DNA of 64,000 nt from Nageia nagi (Eukaryota > Pinophyta), in contig JBITNC010000001.1 of the NCBI GenBank assembly GCA_050084985.1, positions 127,906,001 to 127,970,000 of the forward strand. Direction: 5' to 3'. Both the position numbers and the translations under genes were made by a program. How positions within the stretch are numbered: position 1 is the stretch's first letter; every line of letters starts with the position of its first letter. Shown here piece after piece: positions 12,401 through 27,400 of this stretch. Below the pieces are notes generated by a model, which had not been told where the DNA came from, ran no database searches, and saw nothing but the letters and a program-made list of their open reading frames with translations.

Positions 12401-15400
12401 AAAATTTGGCCTGATTTTCTTCTCATGAAAATGCATGTTAAGTCTGTCTATGAGGAGCACCTTTTTTAAACTACTGGATGCAATGTTCCTTTTTTTAATG
12501 CAGAAACCCTAATTCGAAATTGCAGAAATAAATTACAGAAATAATAAAATACTGAAAATAACACCAAATATGAGGAGAGACCAGCCAAATGTATTTATTT
12601 AGATATGCCAAACCAGTACAAATGGGCTATAGGTCTCTTGGGCTAGAACAAATGCACAACTCCTTAGAAATGTCTGAAAAGTGACCTCAAAAGATGGGTG
12701 ACTGCCTTGGGGAGGCTGACTTCTTAGATCTGAACTGAAACAACACACCAAACTGAAAGCTGAAACTGTTACAAATGCCACAAACTCCTCTTGGGTACCT
12801 CTTTTTGTATTTTCTGAATATTGGGGGTCTAAGGGAGCATCACCCTAGGGCAATACAACAGCAAGGGCCATCACTTATCAGTTGTAGAGCTTCCATCCAT
12901 GCTAGGGGTCATCACCTATGCACTATGGAGATGAGAATCACAAGGACTCATTACAATATCAATGTCAATAATATGTCCAAAATGGAGAGTTGCATCTCCT
13001 TATATAGACTCCAACCCTAATCTTGCATTGACCGCTCTAAGCTAATCTAAGCCATTGATTAGCTTTATTACAAATAAAAGTACTTAAAATAACATTAGAA
13101 TAACATAAAAGCTTATTATAATCCAACATTTCACTTTTAAGTAGAAATCCACTAAGTTAAGTGGATTTTTATGTGTGGACGTGATATGGAAAACTGGTCC
13201 CACTGGCAAACTTCAAGTAGCCATAACTCCTTCGTTTCTTGTTCCAAAAGGGGTCGTGTGACCACTTAAAACAAATGCCACGGGATGCTCTATCCAATTC
13301 TGAAGGTGCAATGGCCATATCTGACTTGTAGAAGAAGAGATTTGTGGAAAATCCCAAATACAAGATACTCTCAAAAATAAGGTCATTACATTGGAGCATG
13401 CCATCAAGAGTGTCATGCATTTTTCTTAGGATAGGAATATATCTATCAACATGTCTAATCACTTCGAGAGTGGAGGCAATGAAGAACACAATATAGCTAA
13501 ATGAAGTTTAAAAAATCATAAAAGCATTTTAGAATATATAATTTAAAAGGTTTGAAAATGGAAATTTAAATGCAAAAAACCTCTAAAGATGCAAGTCTAT
13601 ACAATTTGAAATTCTAATGTTTGACCTTTTGCTTCACCACAATTTGTCCTCGTACAACTCACCTCTCTTGTTAGCCTGTTCTTTTGAGTTGGCCACTTTT
13701 ACCACTCTGTTAAATGAAGTTTAAAAAATCAAAAAAACTTTTTAGAATACAAGATTTAAAGATTAGAAAATGGAAATTTAAAATGCTAAAACCCTCAAAG
13801 ATGCAAGTTTATACAATTTTGAAATTCTAATGTTTTACCTTGCCCTTAACCACAATTTGCCCTTCTCACTCTCTTTAATTTGGTCTTTTGAGTTGGCCAC
13901 TTTTACTACTCTGTTAACAAAGATTCTAGGACATTGTGGACCTTAGTCATCCTTTCCAATAGTATGAAGTAGGTGGCATGTCTCATCACACTGTGTTTGA
14001 TGGATTCCCTTTTTGATGAGTTACGGAGATTGCAGAATGCAGATATATGTTCACTTTTATACCCTATTGCTACCATGATTTTTACCAAATCTGGTTTGCC
14101 AATGCCATTCGATGTGTTATTCACTGCATGGACACTAATCAGTTCCAAACATTTGCTGCTCATCCATGTACCCAACATGTTGGCAAACGTTGGCTGCATT
14201 TGCCACCACATACTCACCATTCGTTGGTCCCCCTTCGTAATGGCCTTCCTCCTTCAACAGTAGGAATTGGTCTCATCGTTCTTGCTCTTCCCTGATAAAT
14301 GAACAAGTTGAAGAAAATAAGGCTCTATTAGACATGTTAGAATGAGTAGTTGTTGGCAAACACTGATCCACCTATCCATGGTGATAGAGCACCTAATCTT
14401 CACCCATGATTCCCTCATCTGTTTTCATTTTCAATCTGTGTCAAATTAGTGGTACGCAACACATTGTATACATGTTTCTCCATGTTGTGTCCATGGTTGC
14501 TTCTTGCACATTTTGAGCTTTAGGTTTGGTTGGTGTCAAGCTTACTAAAAATGTTGTGTTAATTCAGAGTTATCATAATCATGATCTTTCTAACATTTGT
14601 GCTTTATCAGTTCCATTGTCTTTCTTGTTCTGTTGTCCCTAGGTATTTACTTTTTTTGTTTGTAAGTTGTTTCCTTCCTTTCTTGCAGCTATGTTCACAG
14701 AGTTGGTCGGACTGCAAGAGCTGGTAGGGAAGGTTGTGCTGTCACATTTGTGACTGAACGAGATCGCCGACTTTTAAAGGCCATGGTTGGTTTGTTCTCC
14801 TTTTTGTTTCAACTACAGATAGTTAGATTCATTCGATTAATGTCATTTTTTGTGGAAAATAAGCTACTAATTTGCAAGGCATTTAGTGGCATTTTTCTAT
14901 GAATATGACACTGTTTTCGGATCACGGGAATTTTGTTTGTCCAGGACATTAAAAAGTACATTATCAGCCTAAATCGATAATGAAAATTAATGCTTTTCCT
15001 GTTTCATATTCATATCTTTGTATTTCAGGAATTATGTACATATGTATTTCTTATTAGATACTATGGCTATCACATTGTTTTCACTGTTGCATATCTTTTT
15101 TGTGTGATTACCATATTTTTTTGGTCTTTGAGTTACACACTGAGTAAAGGGTGTTATGTCATGCTTCTTGTTCATAGTCATTGCCATAATATTCCTGCAG
15201 ATGTATTGGTATGCCACTTTTATATTATATTGAAGGATGTAGCGTCACTGTAATCTCTAAATTTCATCAATTCACCATTCTTTATGGCACTTTTCCATTC
15301 CTTGGATCTATGTTCTGACTGGTTCTCCATCAGGACTACGACAGACTTAAGGCTATCATGTCTGACATTTTTTCATCATTACTAGAAATTATGCAGTAAC

Positions 15401-18400
15401 TTGTAAGTCAACTTAGACTTCCTGTTGAATTATTTTTCTCTCAAGTTTGTATCTCCTGATAAATATTCTTGTGAGATGTTGTCTTGATTATATAAGTAAT
15501 ATTAATATCTGGGCAAGGTTTAACTCATGAATTTATTGTGCAATGTAGCATTCTCTATTGTTTTTCTTTTTCCAGTTTTCAACATATTATTATTTTTGAT
15601 AGACATTTTGATTTGCATTTTGTATAATAAAGGAGAGGTGAATTGCTTACGCTTTTGTGGGAAGGTGAAAGCTTGTCTTTGTTCTCTTTCTTTACTCAAA
15701 TTTGTTTATACTGAAATTTGTGATTCCATGCATCCATGTCTCAGTGGACCAATCTGCGTATTCTATGATGATAAATGTTTTTGTTGCCATCAAAGAGTTG
15801 CAGTGCGGGTACAAGGAGTTCATAACAAGCTTTTTATACTGCTTATATTTTATGCATGATTATTATTTCTAGCTTAAATTTGTTTGTGGCAGGCAAGAAG
15901 GGCTGGTTCCAGGCTACTCAGCAGGGTAGTGGCAGAACAGTCCATTGCTAAGTGGTGTCAGAGTATTGAAGAAATGGAAGATCATGTGGCTGCCGTTATT
16001 CAAGAAGAGAGGTTTCATAACCAAACCTTGATACTCCTCTAGGGCATAAATTTTTGTCTTTCATTGTTTAACAGACTAATGCCTCAGTGCTTTGTGTGTA
16101 GGGAGGAGAGGGCTCTTAGGAAAGCAGAGATGGAAGCCAATAAGGTATTTTACTTTTTTTATCTCATGATAGAGCTGGATATCTGCATGCTGCTTTGGCA
16201 TTTGTGAGTGTGTTCCTTTCTATTTGGCATATACAATAATGTTCTTCTTTTGCCTGTTGTGAGAAATTGGCAGGCACAAAATATGATGGAACATAAGGAT
16301 GAAATTTATTCACGCCCCAAACGAACATGGTTTGAATCAGAAAGGGATAAAAAACTTCTTGCGAAAGCATCAAAGGTGAGCCTCAACTTGTTTGATATGC
16401 TTATCTGTGCCAGTTTGTTTAATTCGTGTAGCAGTCAATGGATGTGAAAATATGCGGACAGTCTGAGATTTATACAATAGTTTTCTGGATGCGCTTTGTT
16501 TAGTGTTATTTGAGCTCTTTACCACTCAAAAAATATCCTGAGTAGGCTTTACAAGTTTTTATATCTAGAGTTACATTTCAATATAAGCAAAGAATAATAT
16601 ACTTATGTATATATGCTTATAATGTCAGTAACAAAACACAAGAAATATATTTTCGTCTATGAATTCAATGGTAAAAGCAAAGTTATATTCAAACATAGAA
16701 CAGAGCGTATGAATGCAACCCATTATTTCAACCATACAAAACTAAACAGCTGATTAGCTACTTAATAGAAAATTCTATCAATTACAGCTTAATGGCACAG
16801 AGATCAATTGGTCATTGGACCAGCCAGTTTGTTTGAATAGAATAGCCAAATTTTGTCACTGTGAGTTTTCTTTGTGGAGATGGAGTGGTTCAAAAAGATG
16901 ATGCAAATCTATCATTTACAGAAGTAATTTTCAGAGACCAGGTACTTGAGGAGTGTAATGAGGTTGCACAACAATTCTATGCAATCTTCAGGGTTACACG
17001 AGGATGTGTCTCAAACCCTATGGGAGCCATGCTGACCCCCCTGGCATCCCTGCACTGGGGGATGGCGAGGGGGGGATGTTTCTTTGTTGTCTTTGGTTGG
17101 CACCGCCTGGCCTGTACAGTCCCAGGTACAACCAGAGCAAACTAAGGACGTCCTCTATTTGTTAGCCCAATAGGGAGATGGATTTCCGTACCTGATGAAA
17201 ACAGCAAAAAAACACATAAAAAAATGAAAAAAAATATTACAAAAGAGGGGGTTGGTGGGGCCCAGTGCCCATCAAGACCGCTCTACCCCCTTACACCTAA
17301 ACCTAATGAAAACAAGTTCAAAAAACTTTAAAACAGGAAGAGAGGAAACAAGTTAAACAGCAAACAAGAAAACAACAAAATAGGGCGTGTTGGGGCCCAC
17401 CAAGCCCCACTATACCTCCTTACACCTAAACCTAATGAAAACAAGTTAAAGAAATTTTAAAACAGGAAGACAGGAAAAAAGTTAAAGTAGCAAACAAGAA
17501 AACAACAAACCAGAATAAGAAAATAGCAGACTGAAGCATAGCAGTCCAGAGGACTGAAACGCACCCACTCAAGGAGGAAATAGCAGCAGCAAGGAACACT
17601 CTGGAGGCAAGGAAATCTCTCATTGAAGGAGCAACAACAAGGAGGGATTTGTTTTTTTTTTTTTTTAAATAATACTTTTTCAACTTGCAAAGTCTCATAT
17701 TCTCTTTTCTTAGCTTTGCCTTTATCAAACTTCAAAATTGTTAGGCCTAGGATAAGACTATGAGAAACCAAACATGATTAACTCTAAAACTATATCAAAA
17801 ATACATACTGAGTACAAATAAATAGGACACAAACATGATGCTCAAATTCACCTTCCAAGGGTGGCTGTTGAGCTTCTCCAAGACCTCTAAACGACCACTT
17901 TTCTACACTTTGTAGGATTACAATGAAGATGAAAGGTGCCCAAATCCCTTACCATTGTAGACCCGCACCGATCCCTCACCTTTCTCCTACTCTTATGCCT
18001 TTAGATATCACATTATTGTGCCCAAGTGACACAATTCTTCTTATTGCGTAAACAAATCTGAAAAATCAGAACTACTAATGTTACATTCCCCCTTAATCCA
18101 AATGGGTGTCTGTGAGCCCAAGCATTCTTTTGAACTTCTTGAACTTTTGTCTTCCAAGTGCCTTGGTAAAGATGTTTGTTGGTTGTTCATTTGTGGGAGA
18201 ATGCTTCAATTGAATGTTCTTGATGTCGAATCAAATGATACTTTGTATTGATGGGTTTTGTTTGATCATGAAAAATAAGGATTTTGGTTAATTTTATTGT
18301 AAAAGTGTTACCAAATATGAGAGGAGTAGCATTCGCTTGTTTATTTTGCAAATCTTCCAATATACATCTAAGCCAAATTATTTCTTTGGTTGCCTCTGCA

Positions 18401-21400
18401 GCTATCACATACTTTGCTTCCTTCATAGAATTTGTTGGGACATATTGCTTTTGTGATTTCCATGAGATGGCTGCTGAACCAAGACTCATGAGATAGCCTG
18501 AAGTGGAAACTCCATGCTCCTTACTTCCATCATAATCAAAGTTTGTGTAACCAACCAATTTGAAGTCTCTTACTTTGACATAATTGAGTCCAAAATTTTG
18601 TGTTCCCTTAAAATATCTAAGGAACCTCTTTTCTCCTACCCAATGTCCTTCACACGACATTTGCATATACAAGGAAAGAATTCCTTAAGCAAATGATATG
18701 AAATTCATCATATATTTTCACTTTGGTGAACTTGTCAAGGTGATCCAGCTGGCTCAATAATGGTGTCATCTTTGGAAGCCTTACTAAAGATAATATCTTT
18801 TGAAACGATGAACTTCTTATTTACTTTGTCATAGAGACAATATGGCTTTGAAGTGTTTGAGTATCCCAAAAGATGCATTTATGACTCCTTGCACCCAATT
18901 TGTTTCTTTGCTCCTTAGGAATCAAAGCATAATATGTGGAACCAAAAATCCTAAGATGCTTCATTGAAGCAATGTGGCCATACCACATCTCATAAAGAGT
19001 CTTGTTGTTGAGAGCATGAAAAGAACATCTATTTCTAAGTTACACTGCACACAAAATTGCATCAGCCCAAAACATGAGCTTCACATTCTTGAAAAACATC
19101 AGTGTCAGTACCATCTTCAAGATTGTTGTATTCATCCTTTCCGTTACTCAACTCTTTTTTTATAAATCATCAATGGAACTAATAATTTGCATTTGATTCG
19201 ATTGTACTTTTATGATTTTCTTGTTATTTTAATGGAGTCAATTTTATGTATTTGATGAAATGTATTAAATAATGTTCTCTATTATCAATATAAATTCAAA
19301 AAGATTTATACATGAAAAAATTGTTTAGTTAGAAATGAGGTTTATATTCATAAAAAATTGATTTATATTATTTTAATTTGTAACTACTTATTTTTAAGAC
19401 CCCTTTCCATCCACCCTGTAAAACATCATTCACAAGAGTGTAGGCTCCTACAATTTTGGAGATAATTACATACATAGTTTTTATGTATGAGAACATTGAC
19501 TTCTGTTGTGGATTGTATGGGACGACAATGTGATGTTTGATTCGATGTTGGTGAAGATAACTCTCAAATCCATTTGAGGTTTACTCCCCTCTAGTGAAGG
19601 GTGGCAATATGAGATTGTGCTCCATTTTCAACCCATACATGAAAATTTTGAAATTTTTCAAATGCTTCATACTTATTTTTCAACAAGCAAATCCACATGA
19701 TCTTGGTGTAATCATTAGTAAAAGTCATGATATATTTATTACAATTTTTTGAGGCAACAAGCATCTACACAATTAGTTCCAACTTTCTATGTGGTCTCCA
19801 AGACATTTCTGGGAATGGTTGCTTGTGATACTTTCCAAGGATACAAGCCTCACATTGTTCCAGATTCCTAGGCAGTGTGGGAAAAATTGAGACACCATTC
19901 TTCCTCAATATATGAAGGCTATCATATTTGAGATGCCCAAATCGTGCATGCCACAAAAGGCTTGATGACATTGTACCTTGTTGAGTGAGGTACACAGTTT
20001 CTAGATTGTGTGAATGCTCCTTTCAACTTCAACAATCTCTCAGCTTCCCAACCCATCATCACAACCTTGTAGTTGGAAGTGCTCCTTATTCAAAGACTTT
20101 GATGCTATTTTGTATGAATGCTGAGCATAATATAACAAATCAAGGCTTGTTTAACTTAAATGGGATTGTGGAATTGAGTACTTATACTTAGTGTTTTTGT
20201 GGCTATTGTATGACTTATGTGCATTGCTCACAAGTGTTTGCATGTTAGAAAGTTGAATGAAATCTTATGAAGTTGTGTGATTGCCATTTGATAAACATTG
20301 TCTACTTTTTGCATGTAATGGGTGTATGCTATGAAATCCTTTCAATGTTGTTTGGCTTGAGGTGCTACTCATGTTATTATGTTTGACAACACTGTTATAG
20401 GCTCCTTCTTACATACAATCTGGACTTAGTCATTTGCTGTGAGGTTGGATTAGTGGGTACACACCTCATAATTAACCCGGAAAGGAAGTGACTTAGCCAC
20501 TGCCCCATGGGTGAACTTGTCATTGAATTGACTCCTATTGCGTGCCATCATCCCCACATTGCATTTTTCTTACCTTATCACTTTTTTATTTTTCCTTTTT
20601 TTATCCTCAAAAGTCTATTCTCTCAATTGGTGTGAAAGATCTTCGAGTCCTACAGTAATTGTGGTTAATAGTTGCTACCTCTGCCCTTCCGCTGAGCATT
20701 CCAAGTATAGCTACTATCACCATCACAAATGACAGTTTAAGATACTAGAAACCTTGGGGTAACCAGTCCTTACAAGTGGAGGTTAGTAATGCAACCTCAA
20801 TCACATGCTGGATGCCTTTCCAGTCATCACATAGGTGGTTTTCATAAGAGGAAGGAAAAACATCCCAACAAATCTATTTGCAAAGTATACAATGGCTTCA
20901 ACATTCTCGTTCATCTCTTTGAAGAAATTTCATTGAAAATCATGTGGCACCAATATCAAGCAACCATGCATCTTGCCAAGATGCAAATGCAGTGTTGAAC
21001 ATGTATTTATCAATCTTGATATTGCAATGTACAATAACAATATGTGTTGATGCAAGAGCTTTTCCTTTTTCTTCTTGAGGGTCCTTCTCAATCTTCTCCC
21101 ATGGTGTTCTACAAGGCTTGGAATAATGTCCTTTTCTCTTGCATTACACATATTTTTACAAATTACAATGAAGAAAACCCATTTGCATTATCTTCAACAT
21201 TGCTTAAAAGATATGCTAAGGGGCCATTTCAAAGTAAGAAACCCCTCTTGCAGTTTGTCACAAACCTTGACAAAGAAAAAACAACAATAGGTGAGACAAG
21301 AAAATAGTAATGCCATATTTGCAAAACAAAGTTGAGGCAACTATAGAAGGGTAGAGTCACATCTCGTAGATACACCACAAATGGGCATTAGGATTTGTGG

Positions 21401-24400
21401 AGGAATAAATTGAATGGAGATAGCAGAAACAAATAAGTTTTTCCAAGAGGCCAAGCTTTGTTGGGCCATGCAATTGTTTGAAAGCAATTGTTCATATTCA
21501 GCTGTATGTAAGAGTGCCCATGGTGCTACAAAGAGAGAGGGGTGTCCTTTTACCATGTCATTGTTGTTTGAAAGAAAAAAGTCTCATATACAATTTGAGA
21601 TAAAATGACTGTGCAAGCAAAAGAAGTGGATGATGCCATAGATCAGTTGTTTTTCGCACATGGACTGCCCTTTCATGTTGCAGGGTCCTCCTACTTCAAA
21701 GAAGCATTCAAAAAGGCATGCAAGGTGGGTCCTTCATATGTTCCTCTAGGATAACATTGGCTGCGTAAAGCCATCTTGGATAAGCAATACTACAAATTTA
21801 GTTTGATTATGGAGGAGATGAGGGAGACATGGTCGAGAAGGGGTTGCTCCATCATTATGGATGTTGGATCGACATTCTAAGTGTCCACTCATCAATATCA
21901 TAGTCACATGTTCAAGAGGGCCTAACTTTCTTTGAGCTATTGATTGCTTGGGGAAAGTAAAGTATGGTAAATACTAGCTCCTTATTTCGAATGAGGTTAT
22001 TGATGAGGTAGGAGCCTCTAATGTGGTGCAAGTGGTGATAGATGCAACTTTTATTTGCTAACATGCTGACCATATGATTGAGCAATCTTATAGGCACATA
22101 TTTTGGACCCTTTGTGTTTATGCATTGAATAATGTATTGAAGGACAATAGGAAGATAGCTTGGATTAATAAAATAGTGGCAAAATCTGGGGATGTGTAAA
22201 TTTATATTTGTAACCACTAAACATCCTTGGCCCTTTTCAATACATATTTAAAGAAAAAATTCATAAGATGTAGAGATACTACATATGGCACTCATTTCAT
22301 TTTATTGGAGAGGATGCTTGAGATACAAGATGCATTGCATCCTTTTTTCTCCACATATTGGAAGAAATGGATGGAGTCGAAGATTGAGGCAGTAAACAAG
22401 GTGAGAGTTCAACTCTTAGACAAGGATTGGTAGTTGCAAGGTAAAATCTGAATTTTTAAATTAAATTTTTTAGTTTTAAAATGAAATTATCATTTAATAG
22501 AATTTTGAATTTGTATTTCTTGTAGGTGCATTGTGTCCTTCATTTCCCTTATTGTTGTTGTCATTAGTTATGCTGATGCAAATATTCCTAATCTAGGAGA
22601 AATATATGAGATCTTTGATAGCATGTTGGGGCAAATGAAAAAAATATTTACGACAAAGAGACTGACATGGACTTTTATGATGAGCAATTAAGGCCTATTA
22701 TTTAGTAGAGAAGGATGAACACATATCTTCATATCCATAGAGGTTAACCCAAAGCTATATTCACATAAGATTTGTGATTCCCAATGATGACAATGAGGTT
22801 AATGAAGGGTTCTCGAGTGCCATTTGAAAGATGTACTTGTGGGAGGAGGCACAAACACTTAAAAATGGGTGGTTGAAATTTGTGAATCTTAAAGGCCCCA
22901 TTTTTAGCTGACCAAAGCGTAGAGAGGATAGGTCTACCATTACCCGAAAAGATCCTTGTGGATGTGGCAACTTTATGGGAAGGATGCACTGAGACGTCTT
23001 TCTTATGTTGCTAGTTCCCCTCCTGCTGAGAAGAATTGGTCAACCTACAGCTTCATCCATTGTGTGAGGAGGATTATGCTTACCTCTTGTAAAGTGAAGA
23101 AGCAAGTTTTAATACATAGCTCCTTATACCTTTGAGAGAGACTCGAACCAGAGTGCCAATAATCTCCATCTGCAAAGTGGTATGTTGGTCTTGAGGATGC
23201 TGGGCAGATTCACAAGGATGAGGAGCTATTGTCTTAGTTGGAGTGGCATTAGATGATCAGAATCTGCATCTTGATGAGATTCAGCTGGATGATATATCAG
23301 ATGATGATGGAGACACACTTTCACATGGGCCAATGGAGCCATAGTGGTTATACTTATTGTATTAGTGTTACTGTTTACATGGTTTGAAATCATTGATTTC
23401 AGATTTTTGATTATGGCATTCAGACTTTAGTACTTATATCATATGATAATTTACATGTTGATTTCATTTGTTCATATTTTGATAATTGATTCTGTCTATA
23501 ATTTAGGTATGCAAATTTCAGCTTATAATGTAAAACAAATTAGACAGGTTACCTTATATATCTAACACAAATTTATTAGACGGTTTTGTATGCGAAATGG
23601 TTTTGTATGTAAATTAGACATTTTTCATAACTGGATTTAACAGTTTCTGAGTTTTACATACAAAATTGTCTAATTCACAGACAAAACTGTCTAATTCACA
23701 TTCAAAACGGAAATAGTTAATATGACAGTTTTGGTATTTTAAATTCTTTTTACTTCTTAAGTTTACCTGAGTATGTAACTGAGATATGTGAATTTCAGAC
23801 TTGGGTTTCATATTTTAAATGTTTTAAGTTTTACCTTTCCTAAAAATAGCTTGCCATCTCGGAAACACCTTGGTGATCTTTGATGTTGATTTATCGTAAG
23901 ACTCTTTTGAATATCATATACATTTCCCTATGTTATTTTTAAACCCGGTGGACAGTTAACTGAGCTTCCAAATTTTTTATTATTATCATATTTCATTGAC
24001 TATCTAAAAGTTATGTGATACATACAACTATATGAAAAGTAAAAGTTAGGAGCACATGTTAGTTTGTTTTTAACAAAGAGTAAAGGTGCTTTGTGCAGAA
24101 GAATCTCCTTTCAAAGTTTTTTTTACGATTCTGCATGATGGAACGCGACTACACTCCAAGGAATACTTTTATAATTCGTTTACACTGAATTGTTTCTGGT
24201 CAAAAGGCGTTAATCATGCTTATAATCCAGTTGTCAAATATTAATAACTGAGAAGAGGCCATATATTATGAAAAAAATGTTAACAGTTGTTTCCAATAGT
24301 TTGTGGAGGCACTTTATGATTCATAGTGGTCTGTCAATGAACTGGACTGTAAATTGCTGTTGATCATGCAAATAATGTTGATTTAGGGCAAAAATTTGAA

Positions 24401-27400
24401 GCTATTGTCACTTCATTTTTATTCTTGATTACTTTAATTGTTTGTATGGCATAAGTGTTTCCTTAGTCATAGGTTGTTGAGATGCATTAGTTTCACCCAG
24501 AGGAATAAGATAGTACAGGTGGAAATTGAGGCAAGAAATAATCCAGGGCTCCTAATCCCATTCGACCAATATCTGTGTACGTTCAAGATATTTGAGTTCA
24601 ACTGTAATATATTTTCCTCATTTCTTATTAAGTACATGGCATAAGTGTCGGTGACCAAGACAGCACAAGAAGTCATTAGAGAATGTGCGTTATCTTTAAA
24701 TGACCAATGTGAAATACAAATAATTCTCAATATAAAGTATAAAGTAGAAATAAAGATGAATAGATGCCATCTCCGATGGTAGATAGGAAGATAAAATATT
24801 CATGAGTTACAAGTTGGAGAGTCATGACCTCTCTTACCGATCTCGTAATAGATGAGAACCATTGTAATTGGTTTTGTGTAATGTAGTTAATAATTTTTGG
24901 GAAGATTATATTACTAAGTGAGCAGTAAGGTACGGACTAGGCCTTCTACATGACCGCCTTCTTGAAAATTTTCTTCCTTGACTTGCACCCTTTTCACATC
25001 ATGGATTGGACCTTTTTGTTTCTCAACTTGCTCCCTTTTGCATCTCAGGTACCACCGCTTCATTATTTGAGTTACACCCCTTCACATCTTCGGTCATACA
25101 CCTTTGTGTCTTGGGTCACACCCTTACAAGATGCAGGGCACAAACCGATACAATGTTTCAGTTTGGACCCTTTTGTGTCTTTGGCACAGCATATCATATT
25201 TTGTGGTAGACACATTCAATACAGGTGTTGGGCAGAAGTTGGGTGGGTGTTATGGAGGTGCCTAACAGGTGTTGGGGGGAACAATTGACAACTATAAAAG
25301 AAATTTGGCCACAGGACAAAGAGGGATACTTGTTAGGAGCTTGAAAAATTTTGGTCACATAACAGAAATCAAACAACATGTTTAAGAGCATGGCTCTAAC
25401 ATTGCTTGCAAACAACCAAAAGGAGGCTGTTTTTTGTTATTAGTGTTTTCTCTCAATTCATTTGATGAATGTTTTATAATGACGTCTTATGAACACATTA
25501 TGGTAGCCAGGGCAGTGAATACTAGAAATGCTGGTATACTATTTCAACGTTCTTTTAGTGGCAATTTGTATTTGATGATTTTGCTGTGGGAAAGAAACGC
25601 TGGTAAAGAAACAGGCAACAGACTCGACTTCTCATTGGTATTCAATATTAGATTATTATGGTTTTGTGCAAATTGTAATTATCACATAATTTGATCAATA
25701 CCTCAGGTATCAAAGGAAAACGCAGAGGGCGCAGCTGGTAAACAGGTTACTAGCATAGAAGAAGCAGATGATAAAAAAAGGAAAGAGAAGAGACGAATTG
25801 AACGTGAGGTGTGATTTACAACCATTAATGAGCATGGCTTCCATCATAATTCATTCTTTTAGGGAGAAAAGGAAACATCCTTTTTCTTCTGCAGTTTCCT
25901 TGTTTGTAGTAGTTTGCTGTTGTTTATATTGTTTTTCTTTTTGACAGAAAAATTTACCACGAAAGAAGCGACGGAAATTAGAAGCTGCCCGGCAGATGCT
26001 AGAAGACAATGATTCTGATCAAGAGCAGGTTTATTTATTTTTCTACTTGCTAGTTCATGGCTTGGATATTTATACTCATAACAAGCAAAGACACTTCTTA
26101 TAACTTCTTTAGCACTGTGTTTTGGCTCTGGCATATGAATGGTCTGTCTTGATTATACTAATTTATTTGAGCAAAAAAGGCGTTGCTTTTCCATATGTAT
26201 TGGATTTCCTCACTTGGAAATATTAAATAATGCCGTTTTTCTGGAGTGATTTCCGCTGACAATGTCATTAAGTTAAATGAAAGGTGTTTTTTTTTCTGGT
26301 TGTATTATAAATCATGTTATAGATTCTTATGACTCATTGATAATTATGCTATTTAATAACTTTGCTGCAGGGGGCTAAGAAAGATGATGGACAAAAGGCT
26401 GGGAAAACATTAGTTGAATTGGCATACCGGCGAGCAAAAGCTGTTAAGGCTGTTGAAAAGGCACGTGAAGCCGGAACTTTTATCAAGAAAGATCCTTCGT
26501 TAAAGAAAAAACCTCGGAGGGAGAAAGGGAGAAAAGGAGAAATGGAGGAGCTCTTCCAAAGTGACATGAGTTCCAAAAAGCAAAGACATACTAAACCAGG
26601 CAGCTTGCGAGTTAGTGGAGGGAAAAAGAAGACAAGGAAAGCATTCAAAAGCAAGAAAAGGTTTGGTCTTCTTAAATTACTGCAATGCTTAAACTTTTCC
26701 ACATGAAAGGAGGTATACACATCCATATGAATTTTGTTTTCTTTTATCATACAACATGCATACATTTTTGTGCATAAAGGAGGGGACATAATTCAAAGGA
26801 AAAATATTGGGATATCGTAGAAATATGATTACACATCTAACTGCCCAGATTAATGGATTAGCAGTGTATGTTCCTATCATGTTGATACCCACATATTAAT
26901 GCAGTCCTCTGGGTTCAAACATCTATTATAATATCTATAAATTATGTTAATTCATGTGTCTTTGATCTTTTAGTTTGTTGTATTTCTAATATAAAAACGA
27001 CTTTGCCTGTCTCTTTGTTCCTTCCTGAGTGGGGGACTCTTCAAAATCTGTAGTTTATCTTGACATAATTAGGTTTACATGTTGAACAGCAAACTGTTTG
27101 CTAGCAATTCAGTCGTTTTGGTAATATTCATTTTTGTAAGGCTGTAAGTACAGGTCCATCTATAGCAACACGTGGATTATATAATTCATGTATGCTTCTA
27201 TTGTTACAATGTAGAAGGTTAAAGTTACTAACTCCACATCCACTGTTTTTGAGGTGTGTTTAAAGAGGCTGTACACAGCATCCTGTCAGGTATAGGGAGC
27301 AGATACACCAGGAAATATCCTATATGCAGCTAGGAAATGTCCATTTCCATAAATTGGCGATGGGTAACTAATAGACCAATACAAACACAGCAAACAAAAG

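Larger units (their letters stand above)
9547..14688 (+). other. RH28 intron, 5.1 kb, with transposon debris
   Basis: Donor GTAAGA, acceptor TTGCAG. It splits a valine codon between the NFACPRDIT and [10 protein letters not shown] blocks. The middle (about 10560-11400) is very AT-rich. The 3' third holds a 213-bp tandem duplication and a minus-strand hAT scrap. The stretch from about 12480 to 13490 has a higher GC content and looks like inserted sequence, but I recognise no family. Confidence 0.8.
16376..25706 (+). other. RH28 intron, 9.3 kb, holding two transposon remnants
   Basis: Donor GTGAGC, acceptor CCTCAG. It separates the LLAKASK codons from VSKENAEG in phase 0. Inside are a G-rich stretch and tandem duplication (17020-17550), a minus-strand copia remnant (about 18080-20010), a plus-strand hAT transposase (about 21600-23345) and an imperfect minisatellite (about 24965-25190). 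Sequences between these are AT-rich and unassigned. Confidence 0.85.

Noticed and set aside
13169-13489. 106-codon minus-strand open frame
   Set aside because: No recognisable domain. It lies in an RH28 intron amid transposon debris and has no partner exons. It may be part of an unknown element.
26349-26789. 146-codon minus-strand open frame
   Set aside because: It is the antisense shadow of the lysine-rich RH28 exon 26371-26660.
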